A DNA stretch of 64,000 nt from Azolla caroliniana (lineage: Eukaryota > Polypodiophyta). How positions within the stretch are numbered: the first letter of the stretch is position 1; each line of letters begins with the position of its first letter. Shown piece after piece: positions 58,520-64,000 of this stretch. Below the pieces are notes generated by a model. That model worked only from the letters and a program-made list of their open reading frames with translations, did no database searches and was not told the origin of the DNA. The DNA lies in the NCBI GenBank assembly GCA_043228905.1, contig JBHGNT010000016.1:8060001-8124000 (forward strand). The letters run 5' to 3'. A program made the position numbers and the translations under genes.

Positions 58520-58692
58520 TGTGGCGGTCACATGGACGACACCCAAATTAGGCCACCCAAATTAGGCCCCTACCAAGCCCCATAATTAGAAGAGCTAATT
58601 GGAGCGGGAGAACACCCTCCACGCTAAGAGTAGTCTATAAAATGTAACTTAGAACGTAATGGAAAAGGAGTTATTCTTGAGAGCATTTCACA
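58520..58692 (+). mobile_element. 3' LTR of gypsy D
   Basis: 173 bp, one difference from the 5' LTR, directly after the polypurine tract aagggggaac. Confidence 0.93.
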
Positions 58693-60260
58693 ATAGATCA
58701 CATACCATGACAATTAATTTATATATTGGTTTTTTGTAAATAAAAAATAAAAAATTTATATATTGGTTGATGTTCGTAAAAATTCCATGAATTTAATGTT
58801 TCTTATCATTTGGAAACAAATTTTACAACATTTTTCTATATCACTCATGTGTTTGTGCACACATGAAAGTAAAATGACCAACAAGAATGCACACCCCTTT
58901 TGTCCCCATAGATTCTATTAGTTATTTGCTTCCAACATTCTCCTAAAGTTTTGTTTCTACACTTTTTTACGTTATTTGTACCGGCGATTGGTTTATAGAT
59001 GAGTGCTATCAAAGTAGTCGGTCTCGCTTTGAATTTGTAGCTCTTTATCTTGGCCATTGTAGCACGTGTCGCAATTAGGCATCCAACAACGAGAGAGTGG
59101 TATTTCGCTCGGTTACATAGTTATACTACATATGATAATCCTCTTATGGACGATCCTTCTATTGATATAGAGCATTTTGGATTGAAAGACATACAAGGGT
59201 GGGCACTACTAACAGAGGAAAAACAAGGTCTTACCATGAATTAAACATTACTAGGCAAAAGAGGGAGGTCTTACCCCCAATTAAAACTCAAAAGCAGTAA
59301 CTACTCTCTACTAAATGCCATATATGTACATACTCTTTACTAGGCTACAAAAATGTGGTAACAAGGATGATGTTGTTTCTAGCTTATGGGCTATTTCAAC
59401 AAACGAGCTATTATAATATTCACCATTGATTTCCCAATCTAGGAAAATTATGTTCAGTGGTATAAACTAACAATATCATTGTTCTTCAATATTTCACCTA
59501 CAAGTGAGACACCTAGATGCTTGGTATATGTGTTGTGGAAGAATGGACATAGGCTAATGTAATCATGTGGTTGTGCATTTACATCATCCTAGGGAGTTTG
59601 CATGATGGAACTTGTGGTATGTCTAGAGGGGGTAGGTACACCATGTAAGATAGAGGTTTAACATTGCTACATGAATGAAGAGAAGGAGACATGCTTACAC
59701 CATGAAGGACAATAAAGAAAAAATCTCACATCGACTTCAATAGGGATTGTCTACCCAAGTAATGGACTTATGATATATCCCTTTCCAAATTGGCACATTG
59801 ATTTTATAGCTATGTGTATGATTGTAAAATCACTCACAAGAAAATTCTCCATTAAGATTAATAATATCAAACCCTTTTCACGACAAAAATACTTCGCATA
59901 TATAGTAGTGGCTAACTCAAGTAACATGCTCAATGTCGTGCATCTTGACAATGCATGAACTCCATTAGAATGTAAGAGCTCAAATCCAAACTTAAATCTT
60001 TGCATTGACTTAAGCCTTATTATTTCCTTTTGTGCATAGAAAACACTCATTCTACAAAATGGTGCTTGTGTAGGAGGAATGTGATTATTGGTGTTGAAAT
60101 ATTTGCTACCCTTTAAGTTACAAATTGAGTAGGGATATAACTTGAACATGCATGTTTATGTACTACAACATGAATACCATACTATAGTAAGTGCTTATTG
60201 CCTAAGAGAGTTAAAGAAGAGGTGGCATTTAGTGCATTTCTCCTAATGAGTCAAAACCTT
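58693..60260. other. No firmly supportable gene
   Basis: AT-rich. Two frames look a little coding-like: plus 59,050-59,244 (WYFARLHSYTTYDNPLMDD) and minus 60,149-59,751 (RCTTLSMLLELATTIYAKYF). Neither has a domain I recognise. They could be old element or gene remnants. Confidence 0.35.
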
Positions 60261-60274
60261 TTTGTCACAACATT

Positions 60275-60275
<1 letters not shown>

Positions 60276-60333
<58 letters not shown>
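60276..60333. repeat. (GA)n microsatellite
   Basis: About 28 GA units without interruption. Confidence 0.95.
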
Positions 60334-60338
<5 letters not shown>

Positions 60339-60383
60339 ATAATCATCTTCGGAGATCAAATATGACCTATGAGACCAAAAATA

Positions 60384-61193
60384 TTACATTTCATATAATG
60401 CATGTGAAAGTGAGTAGAGACTCTTGATGTTCAAGAACTTTGCCAATGAATGTTGCAACCAAGAGTGTACATTGTGATTGTGAGAGAAATTCATGCAAGG
60501 ATTGGGTTTTGTCAAAGATGTGTGGAAACATGATCGAATATGATCAAAGGAAAAACATTGTATCAAAGTGTGATATTTTAGACTCCCGAACTTGCAAAGT
60601 GTGCACAATCGACTACTCTCATCAATTGCCATTGCCTTGTCTCACATCGTAGTGCATGTGAACTAAGTTATATGGAAGGAATAGTTCGGATGACAAACAA
60701 AAAGATGGGCTCTCACATCATAGTGCATGTAAGCTAAGTTTTATGGAAGCAATAGTTCGAACGATAGACAATAGGATGGGTTCTATCATGTATCGATGTT
60801 TGTGGTTTCCCTGCTCGGTGAAGAATATGTTTTTATAGTTATGTGCAACATATGTAGTATAATTTGTGACACGTGAACCTTCGTATTCTTCCCATGTCAT
60901 GATACATTGACATTGCAAAAAGACCTCTTTTACAGAGGAATCTAGTGATGCTTCATGAAGCAAGGGTGTTGCATCCCATGTTCAAAACCATTTTTTTTAG
61001 GTTGCATGCAACCAAACAACAAAATTTTGATTTTATGTATCTTTTGGATCTTTTTTGTTGCTTCCCATGAAATTCTAGGAAGTCGATGTGAGGTACTTTT
61101 TTGAACTTCAAGCATGTATTCAACAACCCTTTCCATGGTCATGATCTCAAAGGGAAGTGATCCTGTCTCAAGAAGTATGAGGGAGTATGACAT
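60384..61193 (-). repeat. Dispersed repeat, copy 3 (best preserved), LINE-like C-terminal coding traces
   Basis: Read leftwards from 61,193: LLETGSLPFEIMTMERVVEYM, HRLPRISWEATKKIQK, then (frame shifted) DSSVKEVFLQCQCIMTWEE, a stretch ending IASIKLSLHALRC, and finally DESSRLCTLCKFGSLKYHTL with IQCFSFDHIRSCF. The end has the spacing R-x-C-x-x-C ... Y-H-x3-x-C ... I-R seen in the C-terminal zinc motif of LINE ORF2 (compare 36,920-36,990). Also contains a local duplication of tcacatc-tagtgcatgt-aagctaagtt (about 60,642-60,680 and 60,713-60,750). Broken; not functional. Confidence 0.7.
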
Positions 61194-61522
61194 TTAACAC
61201 CGGGTCATTTGAAACAGGTAATATGTCGCATTATGAGAAAACTACGTCGAAAAAGGGCACAAAAGCACGCAGTTTCCAAAAAGACACGATGCATGCGTAA
61301 AGCTTTTCAGAAAAGGTGGCAAAATATATTGAATTTCAACATGACTACCACTTTGAGGCATAAGTAAAATGCCTCCAAAAATACATCACCAAAATTACAA
61401 AATAATGTACAACATGTCTACCAGTTACAATTATACATATTCGTGAGTTTACATCCAAAACAAATTTACAAAGTTTCCGATCATGTAGTAAAACAATCCC
61501 CAGCTTGAACCAAACCAATATA

Positions 61523-64000
61523 TTAAGACATGTCTGATGGACTAGAAGAGCATTCTGACGTCTCATCCTCATCATCAGTGGCAATCAAAGCATTATCCTC
61601 ATCCAATTCCAACCCAACATCTTTGTGGTTATGAGAATTGCTTCTGGTTATTCTCTGTATTTCGTTTGACACCATGTTTGGGATTTTCTCCTTTATTATC
61701 TTGATAGTTGCTTGTCTTAGATGACCTGATTTTGTCAATGAGAAGTCATATACTAGTATGTCAACACGGTCTAGTGCGAGAGTAGCCGTGCTCGGTATAT
61801 TCTTTCTTCTTCTCTTTCTGCTTGAACATCCGACATCCTTAACCATCTCTAAAGAATACTTTCCTGTAAATGCATCAGGTGAATTTGTTTGATACCAGTG
61901 GACTACTATTGACTTTGTCTCACTACTTTCTTCATCCCTTACTAATTCAATAATTTTTGCAATCCAAAATGGATGGCCCAAGGTATCGTCCCCTGCTAAT
62001 GTTGCAACCAACATTCCCACTTGTAGTTCTTGCAAATTACCTTGCCATCTTGCCTCAACAGTACGTGACTTTCTTGGTCCCACATAAATATCTCTTTGCA
62101 GTGGCCGAACTAAATCATGAAGCTCCATATTATTCGATTGTCGGTGATGAGTCTGCGATATCGTTGATGTCATCCCAATGTTCCATGTGAATGGGATACG
62201 GATTGGCCATAAACCGGCGATGTAATTATCTAAAATGGTGCGTTGATGGGTGAAGAAAATCTCCCACCATTCAACATCCTCATCACCGGCAAACTTCTTA
62301 GTCCGATCAATATTATTTTGTTTCTCTGCTAGACATCTCAACCAATATGCCCTTTGTTCATCAATAGTACTATTTGGTGCTACATTTTTATGATCATCAT
62401 ATGGCATTTGTTGTGCACCATGTAGAGGTTCATCTGGGATATGAAGAAGGAGCCTACAACCTTCTTGGGGCTCCCATTGTGCACTAGATGAGTATTGTTT
62501 CGCAAACAACACCGTCATCTTCAGGTGGGCCGATCTTTGTTTTATGAGGAAGACATGGTTGAAACTTATATTATTAAGAGGTGCAAGCACCCTACCTTTA
62601 GTCCCGTCACTATCCATGCAGAAACGTTTAAAGTCGTATACTTCTTCCAAGTGTTGTACTTCAGGCTTTGGTGTATATGCTTCACTAATCAATTTGGATA
62701 GCGTGGGAAGTGTGAAAGCATTACAGCGAGCAAGCTTCTTTGAGAACCTACTGAACATTTGATCTATGTGATCATGGGTATGACCAACCAACAAGAAGTT
62801 AACCTTTATCTTTTTAAATATGCCCCTCTCTACTAGCATGCTTAGATAGCCGAAGACAGTTGAGTTCTTATTCTCTCTTGCTGTGTTGTCTAGTTGCAGA
62901 TATAGAACTGGTGGGAGTATACCTGACCATGATTGCAATACCCAGTGCATGACAGTGACAGTAAGATTAGGGTCGTTGTGGATATTGGGATAAGTTAAGA
63001 ACACTTGCGGTCTTATAGTTTGACAATATGTCAAACAACCCACTAGATGCATTTGCACGAGACACTCATCTCCAATATCCTTGGGGAGTCTTTGAAAATG
63101 CGGCAAACAAGTTTTCTTTTGATCCATGCCGTCAATAATCATGCACATATACTTTTCGGGAGATTGAAACTCTTTTTGTCGGTGATGCATAGCCTTAGTA
63201 CGTTCCAATGCCTGACTTTCACGATGTTCTTTTAACAAGTTCTTGTAATTCTTGATCTCTACATTTGATTTTCCACCCTTGGCCATACTTTTTAAACTCG
63301 CACATATTGAGCAGACTCCCATTCGCACCTTTCGTGGGATAACCACGTTATTAAATTGTAACCTCCATAGTCGATTAAAATGCCTGTACTGTATGTAAGG
63401 CTCAACATCGGAAGACATGTCGTCCTTGTACGATTGGTAAACTTCCCTTCGAGTAAAGTTATCTGACAAATGAAGTCTTCCTGTCGTTGGCATAACTTCG
63501 CACTGTTTTGAAAAATATACCTCCATCCACCTAATTGCCTGTTGCCCAATTTGACCCTTACATCCAGAACCATTTTGATCGAACTGTACCCAGGAGCCCT
63601 TCAGAAGTCGCTCTTGAACTCGTTGCAGCCGCATATTTCCAATGCTATGAGTGATTTTAAAAGCTGCTCGACAACACTTGGTATTTAGTCCAAGGAAATA
63701 TTCAACTTGCGTTGAATTAGGCCCTGCTTTGTGATCCAATTTAAGTTGCATATGCGAAAGAAGAAATGTATCTTGCTCTTCCCCATTAAGAGACAAGTAT
63801 TTTTGTTGTGTTTCACGTAACCTTGACTTTCCATAAGTTGATAGACAGAGATTTGCACAACACGATTTGTTCAAGTCGCATAGAAGTTGACGATCAGAAC
63901 ATAAGAAATTAAATCTCTTTTCACTAACTTGTCGAGGAACTCTTTTAAATGCTAGAGGTTTAGTAATGCTATTGTTATCTATCGACGAAGAATCGTCCGC
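61523..64000 (-). CDS. Large uninterrupted protein with DUF7869-like, transposase-like core (5' partial)
   Basis: Open for 825 residues from the window edge to TAA at 61,523, with no start visible, so it begins outside. Residues counted from the edge: Cys-rich start (SCCANLCLSTYG, about 45-57); CCRAAFKITHSIGNMRL; a CSIC pair near 230-233; then a core with IIDGMDQKKT (D290, D293), LQLDNTARENKN (D371) and LVGHTHDHIDQMFSR (H407-D413), the order of acidic residues expected of an RNase H-fold nuclease. C-terminal GHPFWIAKI to IVVHWYQT (about 675-705) resembles a small chromatin-reader fold. A basic RKRRRK and an acidic Ser-rich tail end it. The pattern matches what I recall of DUF7869 proteins, whose function is not established. 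No introns, no stops: either a young mobile element or a domesticated gene. Confidence 0.72.
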   Translation of the reverse strand, partial: ADDSSSIDNNSITKPLAFKRVPRQVSEKRFNFLCSDRQLLCDLNKSCCANLCLSTYGKSRLRETQQKYLSLNGEEQDTFLLSHMQLKLDHKAGPNSTQVEYFLGLNTKCCRAAFKITHSIGNMRLQRVQERLLKGSWVQFDQNGSGCKGQIGQQAIRWMEVYFSKQCEVMPTTGRLHLSDNFTRREVYQSYKDDMSSDVEPYIQYRHFNRLWRLQFNNVVIPRKVRMGVCSICASLKSMAKGGKSNVEIKNYKNLLKEHRESQALERTKAMHHRQKEFQSPEKYMCMIIDGMDQKKTCLPHFQRLPKDIGDECLVQMHLVGCLTYCQTIRPQVFLTYPNIHNDPNLTVTVMHWVLQSWSGILPPVLYLQLDNTARENKNSTVFGYLSMLVERGIFKKIKVNFLLVGHTHDHIDQMFSRFSKKLARCNAFTLPTLSKLISEAYTPKPEVQHLEEVYDFKRFCMDSDGTKGRVLAPLNNISFNHVFLIKQRSAHLKMTVLFAKQYSSSAQWEPQEGCRLLLHIPDEPLHGAQQMPYDDHKNVAPNSTIDEQRAYWLRCLAEKQNNIDRTKKFAGDEDVEWWEIFFTHQRTILDNYIAGLWPIRIPFTWNIGMTSTISQTHHRQSNNMELHDLVRPLQRDIYVGPRKSRTVEARWQGNLQELQVGMLVATLAGDDTLGHPFWIAKIIELVRDEESSETKSIVVHWYQTNSPDAFTGKYSLEMVKDVGCSSRKRRRKNIPSTATLALDRVDILVYDFSLTKSGHLRQATIKIIKEKIPNMVSNEIQRITRSNSHNHKDVGLELDEDNALIATDDEDETSECSSSPSDMS

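Larger units (their letters stand above)
53974..58692 (+). mobile_element. Gypsy D: young Ty3-like element with 173-bp LTRs
   Basis: LTRs of 173 bp at each end (53,974-54,146 and 58,520-58,692) differ at one base (ggaccac/ggacgac). Flanking atag on both sides suggests a 4-bp TSD. The interior encodes Gag, protease, RT, RNase H and integrase in Ty3 order, ending at a polypurine tract (aagggggaac, 58,510-58,519). The interior is clearly GC-richer than the AT-rich flanks. No chromodomain is visible, unlike gypsy A and B. Confidence 0.93.

Noticed and set aside
20110-58692. An altered genetic code (TAG/TGA read as Gln/Arg)
   Set aside because: The intact 5-phosphatase and the 61.5-64 kb protein have no internal TAG or TGA, and sister elements have CGA at sites where another copy has TGA.
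20110-58692. Fungal repeat-induced point mutation as cause of the stops
   Set aside because: RIP mainly makes CA to TA; here many stops are CG to TG. The host gene and priming tRNA are plant-like.
53974-58692. Integrated plant pararetrovirus
   Set aside because: Paired LTRs, TSD, and an integrase after RNase H show a Ty3-type retrotransposon; no movement protein is present.
59050-59244. 64-codon frame on the plus strand
   Set aside because: Somewhat coding-like but no domain, splice partner or start context; left unassigned.

Overview
The window is nuclear DNA of a land plant. The evidence is a complete seven-exon plant-type inositol polyphosphate 5-phosphatase gene with GT-AG introns, Ty1-copia elements primed by initiator tRNA-Met, chromodomain Ty3-gypsy elements (chromoviruses), and plant L1-type LINE remains. 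A coiled-coil LINE of a different type and a DUF7869-like protein lean the guess towards a seed-free plant with a large, repeat-rich, methylated genome. That last point is an inference of low certainty.

Layout. 1-6.2 kb: on the minus strand, the gag-protease part of a Ty3-like element split by a solo LTR that has kept its target-site duplication (TSD), then a copia element with only one complete LTR. 6.2-13.3 kb: older copia remains, two LTRs with adjoining primer sites, and unassigned repeats. 13.3-17.06 kb: rearranged chromovirus pieces on both strands.

17,065-38,018 is one chromovirus on the minus strand (gypsy A) opened by later insertions. Copia B (20,110-26,007, TSD catag) sits in reverse transcriptase and carries a further solo LTR (TSD tgaca) inside its own 3' LTR. 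Copia C (27,767-31,668, TSD gtacc) sits in gag. A LINE with both ORFs sits in the 5' LTR, and that block has also been inverted. A related LTR follows, to 38,440.

39,743-43,015 (minus) holds the clearest host gene, an orthologue-like copy of the small MGNC-starting 5-phosphatase type (Arabidopsis 5PTase11/IP5P11), with unusual poly-Glu and poly-His stretches. It is flanked by two copies of a LINE-like dispersed repeat; a third copy lies near 60.4-61.2 kb. 44.6-49.2 and 52-54 kb are AT-rich with no supportable gene. 49.2-51.95 kb is a 5'-truncated L1 LINE. 53,974-58,692 is a young, GC-richer Ty3 element with 173-bp LTRs that differ at one base. 61,523-64,000 (minus, running off the window) is an uninterrupted frame of at least 825 residues with a transposase-like core, the best candidate here for a poorly described system.

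A recurring theme is how the younger elements die. In copia B all five premature stops, and in the LINE and the 54-58 kb element nearly all, are explained by C-to-T change at CGA, CAG or CAA codons. Copia B and C show this reciprocally: one has CGA where the other has TGA. This is the footprint expected of cytosine methylation and deamination.
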